Positions 15,866 through 22,116 of a DNA stretch of 33,249 nt are shown here, piece after piece. The stretch is from a virus. Both the position numbers and the translations under genes were made by a program. The stretch is taken from IMG/VR virus record IMGVR_UViG_3300031951_000715, positions 1 through 33,249 of that record; one strand, written 5' to 3'. Numbering within the stretch: position 1 is the first letter of the stretch; the number at the start of each line of letters is the position of its first letter. The notes beneath the pieces are model-generated. The model saw nothing but the letters and a program-made list of their open reading frames with translations. It did not search any database and was not told the origin of the DNA.

Positions 15866-15893
15866 ATTTTAACTATCAGTATTTAGCAATCAA
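15866..15893 (-). promoter_or_regulatory. candidate promoter for the SSB-like gene
   Basis: On the minus strand TTGATT (15893-15888), a 16-base spacer and TAAAAT (15871-15866) give a good sigma70-like pair, about 59 bases before the GTG start. The surroundings are AT-rich. Confidence 0.5.
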
Positions 15894-16170
15894 TAGTAAT
15901 TACCAATATTGTTTTTTTCCTCAATTGAAGTAAGATTGGTGAATGGAGCCATAACCCAGCTCTCCCATCGGTAGTGAGTGACCAAGGGAATAAACGTAGC
16001 GCATGGTCAGGTCTTTCTTCTGTTAGCCCCTCGGATGAGACAAGGCAACCAGATCGGAGCCAGTTTGATCATCTTAGTTTGGCAGACTAAGTAGCTTAGA
16101 TAAACAAGAACTCACTCTCTTTTTAGAGATCATCCCTTTTTCTTCGGGTGTGGTTCCGTTAGCCGCATCT
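15894..16170. other. non-coding region between SSB-like promoter and small membrane gene
   Basis: With the promoter and the SSB leader, bases 15808-16170 form a 363-base stretch without a gene. It contains a second candidate minus-strand promoter (TTGCCT at 16048-16043, 17-base spacer, TAACAG at 16025-16020) and the motifs TGTTAGCCCC and AATTGAAG...TTGGTGA shared with the terS leader. A short stem ACTTAG/CTAAGT-like repeat lies near 16076-16098. No tRNA or small gene with a ribosome site was seen. Confidence 0.4.
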
Positions 16171-16311
16171 TTACTCTGGATCATACTTATCACTGTGATA
16201 CCTTTTATATAAAAGATATTCTTTAGCATACCCATCCAAAGATCTCAAAAACCTTTCAAACATCATTCCACCAAAAAATATCGCTAAGTTGTAGATGCAC
16301 ATTGAAATCAT
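16171..16311 (-). CDS. putative small membrane protein (46 aa)
   Basis: From the ATG at 16311 (GGAG 5 bases upstream) the frame gives MISMCIYNLAIFFGGMMFER, one membrane span, then a charged tail ending YHSDKYDPE. A longer reading from GTG at 16401 would pass through a G/C homopolymer and lacks a ribosome site, so the short form is preferred. It lies between the initiator and the SSB-like gene, in the region that may hold the origin. Codon content is ordinary, but small size makes the call tentative. Confidence 0.4.
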   Translation of the reverse strand: MISMCIYNLAIFFGGMMFERFLRSLDGYAKEYLLYKRYHSDKYDPE

Positions 16312-16360
16312 ACAGGCTCCAAGAAAACTGACGAAAAATTGTGTGGTTCCCCCCATCGAT

Positions 16361-16380
16361 AGGTGGTGGGGTGGGGGGGG
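16361..16380 (+). other. G-rich tract, possible quadruplex
   Basis: Four G runs (GG, GG, GGGG, GGGGGGGG) separated by single T on the + strand. CCCCCC 16 bases to the left could instead pair with it. It sits beside the AT-rich block and the large inverted repeat near the replication initiator. Confidence 0.4.
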
Positions 16381-16403
16381 ATAATGCCACTTTGATAACA
16401 CAG

Positions 16404-16489
16404 CGTTAATTAATTGTTATCGTAACGTACCATAATGATAATGTATTATGCCTGTACAAACTCGAATCGAACAGTTCGTTTTTGTACAG
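16404..16489. other. origin-like region: AT-rich block plus nested inverted repeats
   Basis: Bases 16406-16450 are about 22 percent G+C. They are followed by a perfect 9-base inverted repeat, CTGTACAAA (16452-16460) and TTTGTACAG (16481-16489). Nested inside it is CGAAC-A-GTTCG (16468-16478). It begins 14 bases beyond the stop of the replication initiator gene. An AT-rich unwinding block plus repeats next to an initiator is the usual look of a theta origin; a regulatory operator is the alternative. Confidence 0.45.
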
Positions 16490-16502
16490 ACACACCCACT
16501 AC

Positions 16503-17279
16503 CTAGGCTTTACGTAATGCCAGTGCTACTTGCTTGTAATAACCCAGTCCTGCTGGCGGTTGCTTACCTGTTTGCTTATGCCAAGTAATAGATTCCACCA
16601 GCATTTGCTTGAACTGATCTAGATCTACCTGATGTGTTGCTAATTCTGCAGCTATTGCTTTATCTTGCTCATTTGCTAAGCGCTCGACTCCGCAGATTGC
16701 TTGCGCTGTGCGAGAGAACTCTCGACTATAGTCTTCTCCCTTATACACCTTCCGCACTTCCTCAACCTCCTGCTGTTGTATTTTGCTCTGCTGCTTTGGC
16801 TTTGCCATTGGAATGTCCTTTAAGAATGCGCCTATCGGCTGTGGTTGATGATTACGAAATGTCATTACTGGATCCTCTTGGTTGTACTGCTCTACTTCTA
16901 AATCTATGCCGTTACCTGCTATTGAAACTGCATCCTGTGCGCTGATCTTGGGATCGTAGATGATCCTGTAAGTAATACCTTTGATGCCAACTTTGTAACC
17001 CGATACCTTCTCGATGTACCCACAATCTCTGAGCTTGCCAAGCATTCTCTGTATAGCCTGTGGTGTTACCTTGAACTCCTCACCAATCCTTTTCTGAGTC
17101 ACCCAAGTGATTCCAGCTCTGTTAGCAAATGATGACATCATGGCAAGTACAGTCCGATTCCTGTCAGTAATACGCTTATCTGTCAGCGCTCGTAGTGGCA
17201 TGATTGCGTACTGTGTCTTCCTCGGTGGTGTCTTCCTCTTCTTCAGAGTTGGAGCTGGTGGTATCTTGAACTGCGTCAT
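16503..17279 (-). CDS. winged-helix replication initiator (phage O/RepA-like)
   Basis: A 258-residue protein with a basic start (PTLKKRKTPPRKTQYAIMPL). The helix-turn-helix spans residues ~40-95: RNRTVLAMMSSFANRAGITW, then VTQKRIGEEFKVTPQAIQRM and LGKLRDCGYIEKV, the wing. The rest is Gln/Glu-rich with a C-terminal helical domain (DQFKQMLVESITWHKQTGKQ), possibly for helicase recruitment. This is the layout of phage replication proteins that bind origin repeats and load host helicase. No helicase or primase follows, so host factors are likely used. The origin-like repeats just downstream fit this role. A transcription regulator is the alternative. Confidence 0.65.
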   Translation of the reverse strand: MTQFKIPPAPTLKKRKTPPRKTQYAIMPLRALTDKRITDRNRTVLAMMSSFANRAGITWVTQKRIGEEFKVTPQAIQRMLGKLRDCGYIEKVSGYKVGIKGITYRIIYDPKISAQDAVSIAGNGIDLEVEQYNQEDPVMTFRNHQPQPIGAFLKDIPMAKPKQQSKIQQQEVEEVRKVYKGEDYSREFSRTAQAICGVERLANEQDKAIAAELATHQVDLDQFKQMLVESITWHKQTGKQPPAGLGYYKQVALALRKA

Positions 17280-17470
17280 TGGAGGCTGTTTAGCTGTGTC
17301 TGCAAATGTTTAATGTCTTCCAGCATTCTTAGGCATTCCATCTTCCACTCATCAGCCATTGATACTGGCTCTTTTAGCCTGATCACAAGCATTGTCAACG
17401 TCTCTGTACACAGATTGCCATGCGTCATATACTCAGCGTATAGCTTCCAAAGTAAGTCTCTGTCAGTCAT
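17276..17470 (-). CDS. hypothetical small protein (64 aa)
   Basis: A 64-residue helical protein: MTDRDLLWKLYAEYMTHGNL at the start, then DEWKMECLRMLEDIKHLQTQ. It overlaps both neighbours by 4 bases (ATGA), the coupling expected in a real operon. Two Cys and a Leu heptad pattern in the last 25 residues suggest a short coiled coil. I recognise no family. It lies directly upstream of the initiator. Confidence 0.65.
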   Translation of the reverse strand: MTDRDLLWKLYAEYMTHGNLCTETLTMLVIRLKEPVSMADEWKMECLRMLEDIKHLQTQLNSLQ

Positions 17471-17757
17471 AATTCCTGCCCCATATCTTCTGCTGCTTTG
17501 TTTAGGTTTGTTAGTGCTTCGCTTCTACCCCTTGCTCGGATAACATCAGCTATCTCATCACCTTCCGCTGCTCGTCTAAACCCTTGATCTGCAATATATG
17601 CACACTCCTCACGCTCTGCTGCTGCGCCAGCGTCTTTGCCGTAGTTCCAACCCATCTCTATTAAAAGTAATTCATCACTGGTGTACGCTTGTTTCCTTGG
17701 CTCACCGTCCTCAAGCCACAGCCCAGCAGCCCATTCTTTAAAAGTTTTGTAGATCAT
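17467..17757 (-). CDS. hypothetical phage protein (96 aa)
   Basis: A 96-residue acidic helical protein. The middle AAAEREECAYIADQGFRRAA leading to DEIADVIRARGRSEALTNLN is a pattern very common in small phage proteins of early regions ('AAxEREECA.ia...a...iRARG'), whose function is unknown. No membrane or enzyme motif. Both ends overlap neighbours by 4 bases. Confidence 0.72.
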   Translation of the reverse strand: MIYKTFKEWAAGLWLEDGEPRKQAYTSDELLLIEMGWNYGKDAGAAAEREECAYIADQGFRRAAEGDEIADVIRARGRSEALTNLNKAAEDMGQEL

Positions 17758-17942
17758 TTCTGCCCCCTTGCTTTCATCATGTGGTCAGCCATAACATATG
17801 CTTCTTCTGCTGTATCAATCATGATTCCAGTTGGTAATTTTCCTGAAGCAATCATTGCGTGCATAGCCTTCGCTGCAAAGTAATCACGTAAGTCCATGCC
17901 CTGATTAAGTAAGTGATAATCTAAATTTGGAAATGCTTTCAT
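17754..17942 (-). CDS. hypothetical phage protein (62 aa)
   Basis: A 62-residue helical protein containing GMDLRDYFAAKAMHAMIASG and AEEAYVMADHMMKARGQK. The 'DLRDYFAAKAM..lI..G' start is a recurrent pattern of short phage proteins from replication/early operons. Function is unknown. It is coupled to both neighbours by ATGA overlaps. Five Met in the last 30 residues are unusual but fit a helix. Confidence 0.72.
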   Translation of the reverse strand: MKAFPNLDYHLLNQGMDLRDYFAAKAMHAMIASGKLPTGIMIDTAEEAYVMADHMMKARGQK

Positions 17943-18211
17943 TTCTTCTCCCTATATCGTTTAACCATTTCATCCCTCATTACCTTCCTTGTTGGATAAC
18001 CTCTTTCCTTCTCAACCATGTCTAAGTACGTCAACTTGGTTATTTTTGGCTTTCTAGCTTTATCTGGCAGCCTCATTGCATACCGTAGTTCACATTCTGC
18101 TCTCCACTCCTCAGAATATGTGCAGACTTCCCTGCCATTTAATGTGACCACACCCATTGCCTGATGCGCTCTACCGCACAATGGACATGGACTAGGCTGT
18201 GCCTGATTCAT
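17939..18211 (-). CDS. small zinc-site hypothetical protein (90 aa)
   Basis: Read from the ATG at 18211 (MNQAQPSPCPLCGRAHQAMG), with GAGGG 8 bases upstream; upstream in-frame starts would lie inside the overlapping Cys-rich gene. CPLCGRAH near residue 9, with later CTY and CELRY, could form a small zinc site. The C-terminal 40 residues are basic (KARKPKITKLTYLDMVEKER). No family was recognised. Its first 20 bases overlap the preceding 59-residue gene. Nucleic-acid binding is plausible from charge and Cys, nothing more. Confidence 0.6.
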   Translation of the reverse strand: MNQAQPSPCPLCGRAHQAMGVVTLNGREVCTYSEEWRAECELRYAMRLPDKARKPKITKLTYLDMVEKERGYPTRKVMRDEMVKRYREKK

Positions 18212-18371
18212 ACTCATAACCCTCACAATATCCAATAGACTCACAATCCCATAGCTTGCACCACAGTCCTTCAGCATGAGCTACCGAGTGTTGGCAAGTC
18301 TGGCAACCCTTCTGGTATTGCACTCCTTGCAATTCCACCTCCGATTTAATCCTCTGTTGAACAGGATCCAT
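18192..18371 (-). CDS. cysteine-rich mini-protein (59 aa), overlaps next gene
   Basis: A 59-residue acidic protein: MDPVQQRIKSEVELQGVQYQ, then KGCQTCQHSVAHAEGLWCKL and WDCESIGYCEGYEYESGTA. Cys at 23, 26, 38, 43 and 49 (CxxC then C-x4-C-x5-C) suggest a zinc-binding knuckle. A very strong ribosome site (GGAGGGAGGAGA) stands directly before the ATG, the best evidence that it is expressed. It overlaps the 58-residue zinc-ribbon gene by 91 bases in another frame and the next gene by 20. Function unknown. Confidence 0.65.
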   Translation of the reverse strand: MDPVQQRIKSEVELQGVQYQKGCQTCQHSVAHAEGLWCKLWDCESIGYCEGYEYESGTA

Positions 18372-18457
18372 TCTCCTCCCTCCGGCTTTTTCCTTTGCCT
18401 ACAGCTGCTACACAGCCTGTCTTCAATAAAACCTTCTACTTTTTTACCAGCTGCCAT
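18281..18457 (-). CDS. zinc-ribbon mini-protein (58 aa)
   Basis: A 58-residue basic protein: MAAGKKVEGFIEDRLCSSCR, then QRKKPEGGEWILFNRGLNRR and WNCKECNTRRVARLANTR. Two CxxC pairs (16/19 and 43/46) around a 23-residue span form a classic zinc ribbon, with an Arg-rich C-terminal flank suited to nucleic acid. The start lies inside the end of the winged-helix gene (22 bases overlap), with AGAGG about 9 bases upstream. The second half overlaps the next Cys-rich gene in a different frame. A transcription or replication accessory is possible; no family was named. Confidence 0.62.
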   Translation of the reverse strand: MAAGKKVEGFIEDRLCSSCRQRKKPEGGEWILFNRGLNRRWNCKECNTRRVARLANTR

Positions 18458-18789
18458 ACATTGACACCTCTCCCATTACCGCTAGTCCTAGCTTGCTTAG
18501 TCGATACCAGCTGACCTCTATTCTCCATGCGCTTACACAGCCTAAACAGTGACTCCATGCTGATCTGCTCATGCAATAGCAAGATCTCCTCGTGCAACTC
18601 TGGTGTAGACAGGCTGCCAGCTTCACGCAGTACATGAGCCACGATTAGATCAAAGTTGGATGTCCTTGGCTTACCTACCTTGGTTGGTGTGTCACCACCT
18701 ATGCCAATATTGATGACCATCTTGCCAGCAACCCTGATGATCGGTGGATTAACACCCATCAGCTGGTCAACCAGATACTTCCATGTCAT
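18436..18789 (-). CDS. winged-helix DNA-binding protein (117 aa)
   Basis: Read from the ATG at 18789 (MTWKYLVDQLMGVNPPIIRV), which overlaps the nuclease stop as ATGA. A longer open frame upstream runs through that nuclease gene and was rejected. Residues ~50-110 form a winged helix: NFDLIVAHVLREAGSLSTPE, then LHEEILLLHEQISMESLFRL and CKRMENRGQLVST, ending GRGVNVWQLVKK, the wing. It could be a regulator or a replication accessory of the leftward early genes. Its two neighbours are a nuclease and zinc proteins. Confidence 0.6.
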   Translation of the reverse strand: MTWKYLVDQLMGVNPPIIRVAGKMVINIGIGGDTPTKVGKPRTSNFDLIVAHVLREAGSLSTPELHEEILLLHEQISMESLFRLCKRMENRGQLVSTKQARTSGNGRGVNVWQLVKK

Positions 18790-19106
18790 TCCAGTGCATC
18801 TCGTAGCATCGGGATAAAATCGTCTAGCTTCAGGCAAATCCTCCAAGGCTGCCCGTTCCTCCTGTATGCCAGTATTGGTATTTCTCCAGACTTGCTGCAT
18901 GATTCCACCTGTTCGCTCCATTTGTCCACCTGTAGTCTCTCTTGTCGTTTAACTTCGATGCGGAACTTCTGAATAGTTATGTCATCAGCTCCATCCCTTG
19001 CCTGACCTAGATTGCGCTTAACCTCGAAACCTAGATTATCTTTCAGGATCCCAGCCAGCTCACGCTCACCAGCCGCACCCTTATTGCGTTTACCTCTTCC
19101 ATTCAT
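18786..19106 (-). CDS. Holliday-junction-resolvase-like PDDEXK nuclease
   Basis: A 106-residue protein with the PDDEXK order: GERELAGIL (Glu14), GADDITI (Asp near 40) and IEVKRQERL (the E-x-K near 51-53), with a basic start MNGRGKRNKG. The layout matches the Hjc-like resolvase fold used by phages to resolve branched DNA before packaging. It would act on junctions produced by the rightward recombination module. ATGA overlaps link it to the RHH regulator and to the winged-helix gene. Another small endonuclease activity is the alternative. Confidence 0.72.
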   Translation of the reverse strand: MNGRGKRNKGAAGERELAGILKDNLGFEVKRNLGQARDGADDITIQKFRIEVKRQERLQVDKWSEQVESCSKSGEIPILAYRRNGQPWRICLKLDDFIPMLRDALE

Positions 19107-19288
19107 GCAGCCCCCAGCATCTTGTTTAGCCTGTCAGTCGTGCTGTTATAGCGCTGCTGCAAGCTTTCCAGTAACAGCTGGTCAATGATTGATGCCCTAG
19201 ATCTGCGCTGCTCACCAGCTGCACGATCCAACAATGCTCTAGTTTCAGGACGTAGCCTAATTAGCAACGTATTGTACTTATTTTCCAT
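19103..19288 (-). CDS. ribbon-helix-helix transcription regulator
   Basis: A 61-residue protein: an N-terminal ribbon NTLLIRLRPETRALLDRAAG and helices EQRRSRASIIDQLLLESLQQ, the ribbon-helix-helix (Arc/CopG-like) fold that binds DNA as a dimer of dimers through the beta ribbon. It is the first leftward gene and is divergent from the serine recombinase, the usual position for an autoregulating switch repressor. A strong site (GGGAGG) precedes the ATG. Repeated ATATC elements 11 bases apart in the divergent region fit the tandem-operator habit of this family. Confidence 0.75.
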   Translation of the reverse strand: MENKYNTLLIRLRPETRALLDRAAGEQRRSRASIIDQLLLESLQQRYNSTTDRLNKMLGAA

Positions 19289-19454
19289 CTTACCTCCCTT
19301 TTGTATTGCGCCAAGATATCACATTTGACCTGCGGAACCATGTATTTAGTTAAATTATTTTGAAATAAGTTGTTGCATATCGCTGCGATATCGCATACAT
19401 TAACGGAACTGGCACTACAAACCAGTCAATCTACCGAGAAACAGGAGATCTAAA
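19289..19454. promoter_or_regulatory. divergent control region (RHH / recombinase)
   Basis: A 166-base gap between divergent genes. On the + strand TTGACC (19325-19330), a 16-base spacer and TAGTTA (19347-19352) form a moderate rightward promoter. Downstream, ATATCGC-T-GCGATAT (19377-19391) and GCGATATCGC (19385-19394) are palindromic, and ATATCGC repeats at 19377 and 19388, one helical turn apart. AGATATCAC lies near 19314. These are likely operators. AACAGGAG before 19455 is the recombinase ribosome site. Confidence 0.55.
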
Positions 19455-20102
19455 ATGAATAAATATGTAGCTTACTTTCGTGTATCAACCACCAAGCAAG
19501 GTCAATCAGGCTTGGGTCTAGAGGCTCAACAAGACGCAGTCAAGCAGTACGCTGACAGCATCATCCACTCATTCACCGAGATCGAATCAGGCAAGAACGA
19601 TAGCCGCATCCAGTTGGCAGCAGCTATTGAGTTATGCCGTACATCTGGCGCATCTTTGCTGATCGCCAAGCTTGATCGTTTAAGTCGTGATGCAGCATTC
19701 TTAATGACTATCCGTAAGTCTGGTGTAGATATCGTGGCAGCTGATATGCCTAACTGCTCTACCTTGGAGTTCGGTATCAAGGCAGTGTTTGCACAGTACG
19801 AGCGTGAAGAGATCAGCAAACGCACCAAAGTAGCTCTGGCAGCAGCCAAGGCTCGTGGTGTAAAGCTTGGCACTAAGTCACCACAGATTAGCTCCGCAGC
19901 TGGTGTAGCAGCTCTGCAAGCTAATGCAGATCAGTTCGCACAGAAAGTATTGCCAATCATTCGTGACTTAAAAGCAGCTGGTTATACAAGCTTGCGCCAG
20001 ATTGCAGCAGCATTGACAGAGCGCCAAGTTCAGACAGTTCGTGGCAGCACCAACTGGTCAGCATCACAAGTATCCAACATCATTGCAAGGGAGGCAGCAT
20101 GA
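19455..20102 (+). CDS. small serine recombinase (resolvase/invertase family)
   Basis: A 215-residue protein. YVAYFRVSTTKQGQSGLGLE holds the nucleophile Ser11 and Arg9. LIAKLDRLSRDAAFL (Arg75 and Arg78) completes the catalytic set, and REEISKRTKVALAAAKARG is the dimer helix. The C-terminal ~50 residues (SLRQIAAALTERQVQTVRGS, then WSASQVSNIIAR) form a DNA-binding helix-turn-helix. Size matches small resolvases rather than large phage integrases. It could invert or resolve phage DNA, or integrate it; no att or inversion sites were seen. It starts the rightward operon opposite the RHH regulator. Confidence 0.88.
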   Translation: MNKYVAYFRVSTTKQGQSGLGLEAQQDAVKQYADSIIHSFTEIESGKNDSRIQLAAAIELCRTSGASLLIAKLDRLSRDAAFLMTIRKSGVDIVAADMPNCSTLEFGIKAVFAQYEREEISKRTKVALAAAKARGVKLGTKSPQISSAAGVAALQANADQFAQKVLPIIRDLKAAGYTSLRQIAAALTERQVQTVRGSTNWSASQVSNIIAREAA

Positions 20103-20335
20103 GCAAAGCAGATATAGACTTTTTATTTGATTCTATTCTTGCAGATACAGATGCACTAGAAGATGCAAAGATGACGTTAGAAGTCATTAAGAAAACAAGT
20201 CCCGATATTTACGATGAAATTATTGATAGCTCAATTGTTTTAATTGATAAAGCATTAAATAATTCTGTCATGGGTGTTATAGCAAGAATTCTTGGTGACG
20301 AAAATTGGTATATAACTAATAAGGAGAGCAAATAA
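20099..20335 (+). CDS. hypothetical acidic protein (78 aa)
   Basis: MSKADIDFLFDSILADTDAL starts a 78-residue acidic, Ile/Leu/Asp-rich helical protein that overlaps the recombinase stop as ATGA. NSVMGVIARILGDENWYITN near the end is hydrophobic, but no membrane span is clear. Its A/T-rich codons (ATT, TTA, GAT) differ from the recombinase next to it, suggesting a different origin. No family was recognised. Small acidic proteins in such places can be inhibitors or DNA mimics, but nothing here proves that. Confidence 0.55.
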   Translation: MSKADIDFLFDSILADTDALEDAKMTLEVIKKTSPDIYDEIIDSSIVLIDKALNNSVMGVIARILGDENWYITNKESK

Positions 20336-20418
20336 TGGATCACAAAGACATAATGGATAACGTAATTATCGCAATCGGCATTGCAGTATTAGTTGCAGCT
20401 GTAGCGGGGTGGCTATGA
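20335..20418 (+). CDS. single-span membrane mini-protein (27 aa)
   Basis: A 27-residue frame: MDHKDIMDNVIIAIGIAVLV followed by AAVAGWL. A short acidic/basic head leads into one clear membrane helix. It starts on the stop of the previous gene (TAATG) and ends on the next ATG (ATGA), and AAGGAG lies 8 bases before the start. These couplings support expression. The role is unknown; it might modulate the membrane during early infection. Confidence 0.6.
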   Translation: MDHKDIMDNVIIAIGIAVLVAAVAGWL

Positions 20419-20729
20419 GATCGGCATGGGATATACCTTCTGGCAAGCAGTTAAAGCTAGATATCATGCGCCACCATGAGGAAACCAAGGCTGAGTATTT
20501 AGCAGCTGCAAGATCCTTTGCCATTGACTACAGCAGATTGCATGGTAGCGTCAGCATTAATGAAGTAAGGGAGGCTGTGCCTGTGCCGGATGACATACAT
20601 CCTAGTGTACTTGGCGCTGTCTTTCGTGGTCATCAGTGGCAGCCTGATGGTTACACAGTAGCAAAGCATTCGAGCGCTCATGCTCGTACAATCCGCACCT
20701 ATAAATACTTGGGAGACATAATATGGTGA
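20415..20729 (+). CDS. hypothetical protein (104 aa)
   Basis: A 104-residue protein from the ATG at 20415 (MRSAWDIPSGKQLKLDIMRH). A GTG six bases upstream is possible but less likely. A helical N-terminal half is followed by IHPSVLGAVFRGHQWQPDGY and SSAHARTIRTYKYLG, a small winged-helix-like ending that recurs in phage proteins of unknown role (a pattern 'GAVFR...W...gY..s....HaR.Ir.yk'). DNA binding is possible. The stop overlaps the HNH gene start. Confidence 0.55.
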   Translation: MRSAWDIPSGKQLKLDIMRHHEETKAEYLAAARSFAIDYSRLHGSVSINEVREAVPVPDDIHPSVLGAVFRGHQWQPDGYTVAKHSSAHARTIRTYKYLGDIIW

Positions 20730-21154
20730 TGAGTATTATTGAAAGATTTAACAAGTTTGTACAACCAATACCATTTAGTGGCTGTTGGATCTGGATGGGT
20801 AGCATTCATCCAGAGGGGTATGGCAGGTTTGGAATTGGCAATATTACTTTAGGGGCGCATAGAGTTTCATATCGTTTACATCGTGGCGAAATAGGAAATA
20901 TGTCTGTTTGCCATAGTTGTGATGTGCCATCGTGCGTAAATCCAGATCATTTATTTCTTGGTACTAATCTAGATAATATAAAAGATAAACAAGATAAAGG
21001 AAGAGCAGCAAAAAAATTAACTAAGCAATCTGCATTTGCAATGCGTGATGAATTAAAAAACGGAGCCACATTAAATTCAATGGCTAAAAAATATAATGTT
21101 AGTCGTGCAATGGTTGTACGAATCAAACATAACAAAAACTGGATAGGAGAATAA
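20723..21154 (+). CDS. HNH homing-type endonuclease
   Basis: A 143-residue protein. CWIWMGSIHPEGYGRFGIGN is followed by AHRVSYRLHRGEIGNMSVCH, CDVPSCVNPDHLFLGTNLDN and KDKQDKGRA: the HNH_3 nuclease with its central Asn-Pro-Asp-His and zinc-type Cys. The C-terminal 50 residues (FAMRDELKNGATLNSMAKKY, then NVSRAMVVRIKHNKNWIGE) form a helix-turn-helix that recognises DNA. Such genes are selfish inserts in phage genomes. GGGAG about 7 bases before the start is the ribosome site. Codon use is more A/T-rich than the neighbouring exonuclease gene, which fits a recent insertion. Confidence 0.82.
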   Translation: MVMSIIERFNKFVQPIPFSGCWIWMGSIHPEGYGRFGIGNITLGAHRVSYRLHRGEIGNMSVCHSCDVPSCVNPDHLFLGTNLDNIKDKQDKGRAAKKLTKQSAFAMRDELKNGATLNSMAKKYNVSRAMVVRIKHNKNWIGE

Positions 21155-21156
21155 CT

Positions 21157-22116
21157 ATGGTTGGAAAAGTAACACCCGATACAATCCTGTCAGCCAGCCG
21201 TTTGCCAGCTGTCATGGGTATGAGTAAGTACCGCAGCCCTAACGATGAATTACAAGTTAGTCTAGGGGCAATTAATGGGAAAACTCCACCTAATATTTCT
21301 AATGAAGCTATGGATTGGGGCAACCAGTTGGAGCCAATGATCTTGGCTGAAACTGCAAAGAGACTGGAGTTATCCGATCTCCAGCTAATTCATGAGAAGC
21401 CATATTTCCATGAGTCCATACCTTTGTGCTGTTCGCTCGATGGTCTAGCTGATGGACGTAGCCAGCTGATCAAGCATGATCCTGATAACGGTATTTTTGT
21501 TATGGGAGCGCCAAGCATTGTGCTGGACGGACTCGGAGTGCTGGAGGCAAAGCTAACAGGCAACGCACCAGAGACTGAGCCACCATTGTGGCGAGGAGCA
21601 ATCCAGCTACAGGCTCAAATGGATATCATGCAAGCTAAGTGGGGCGCTGTAGCTACACTGTACCAAGGCACTAAGCTACACATATTCTTATTCACTCCAC
21701 ACCAAGGCACACTAGATCGCATTAAGGAGGTAGCACTAGACTTCCAGAATCGGCTGGAGATCTACAAGAATGAGCATAGGATCGAGGCATTCCCTGCACA
21801 GAATAGCAAGGACGCTGATCGTATGTATTCAGTAGCAAGCTCAGATTCTGAGCCTGTAGAGCTGGATGATGCAGCTGCTGAGTATGCAAAGCTTATCCTT
21901 GAATGCAAGGCTGAGATTGAGGCACGCACTGAATTAATAAACCAATGCGAAACTCAGTTAAAAGAATTGCTACAGGATAAACCTTTAGGTATCGCTGGCA
22001 AGTACAAGGTCAGCTGGCCTATGCGTAACTACAAAGCCCAGCCTGAGAAAATTACACCAGCGAAAGAGGCATACTCAGTGCGTCAATCTACATTAACCAT
22101 TAAGGAATTGTCGTGA
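21157..22116 (+). CDS. YqaJ-type exonuclease (recombination)
   Basis: A 319-residue nuclease of the YqaJ/lambda-Exo type. SRLPAVMGMSKYRSPNDELQ (residues ~14-33) is the family start, WGNQLEPMI has Glu59, CSLDGLAD has Asp95, VLEAKLT has Glu130 and Lys132, and IQLQAQMDI has the conserved Gln. These are the metal-binding residues of the PDDEXK fold. It would resect one strand from DNA ends to leave ssDNA for the annealing protein two genes on. The C-terminal helical part (EAIEART region) may mediate oligomer or partner contact. GGAG precedes the ATG. Confidence 0.85.
   Translation: MVGKVTPDTILSASRLPAVMGMSKYRSPNDELQVSLGAINGKTPPNISNEAMDWGNQLEPMILAETAKRLELSDLQLIHEKPYFHESIPLCCSLDGLADGRSQLIKHDPDNGIFVMGAPSIVLDGLGVLEAKLTGNAPETEPPLWRGAIQLQAQMDIMQAKWGAVATLYQGTKLHIFLFTPHQGTLDRIKEVALDFQNRLEIYKNEHRIEAFPAQNSKDADRMYSVASSDSEPVELDDAAAEYAKLILECKAEIEARTELINQCETQLKELLQDKPLGIAGKYKVSWPMRNYKAQPEKITPAKEAYSVRQSTLTIKELS

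Noticed and set aside
16171-16401. A 76-residue reading of the small membrane protein from GTG 16401.
   Set aside because: It passes through a G/C homopolymer with Pro/His repeats and lacks a ribosome site; the 46-residue form has GGAG at proper spacing.
18211-18277. Extended N-terminus of the 90-residue zinc-site protein.
   Set aside because: It overlaps the 59-residue Cys-rich gene; the ATG at 18211 has its own ribosome site.
18789-18921. Extended N-terminus of the winged-helix protein.
   Set aside because: It lies inside the resolvase-like gene, and an ATGA-coupled ATG at 18789 gives the natural start.
19455-20102. Annotating the serine recombinase as a phage integrase with att sites.
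   Set aside because: It is the small resolvase size and no att-like sites were seen; integration remains only a possibility.
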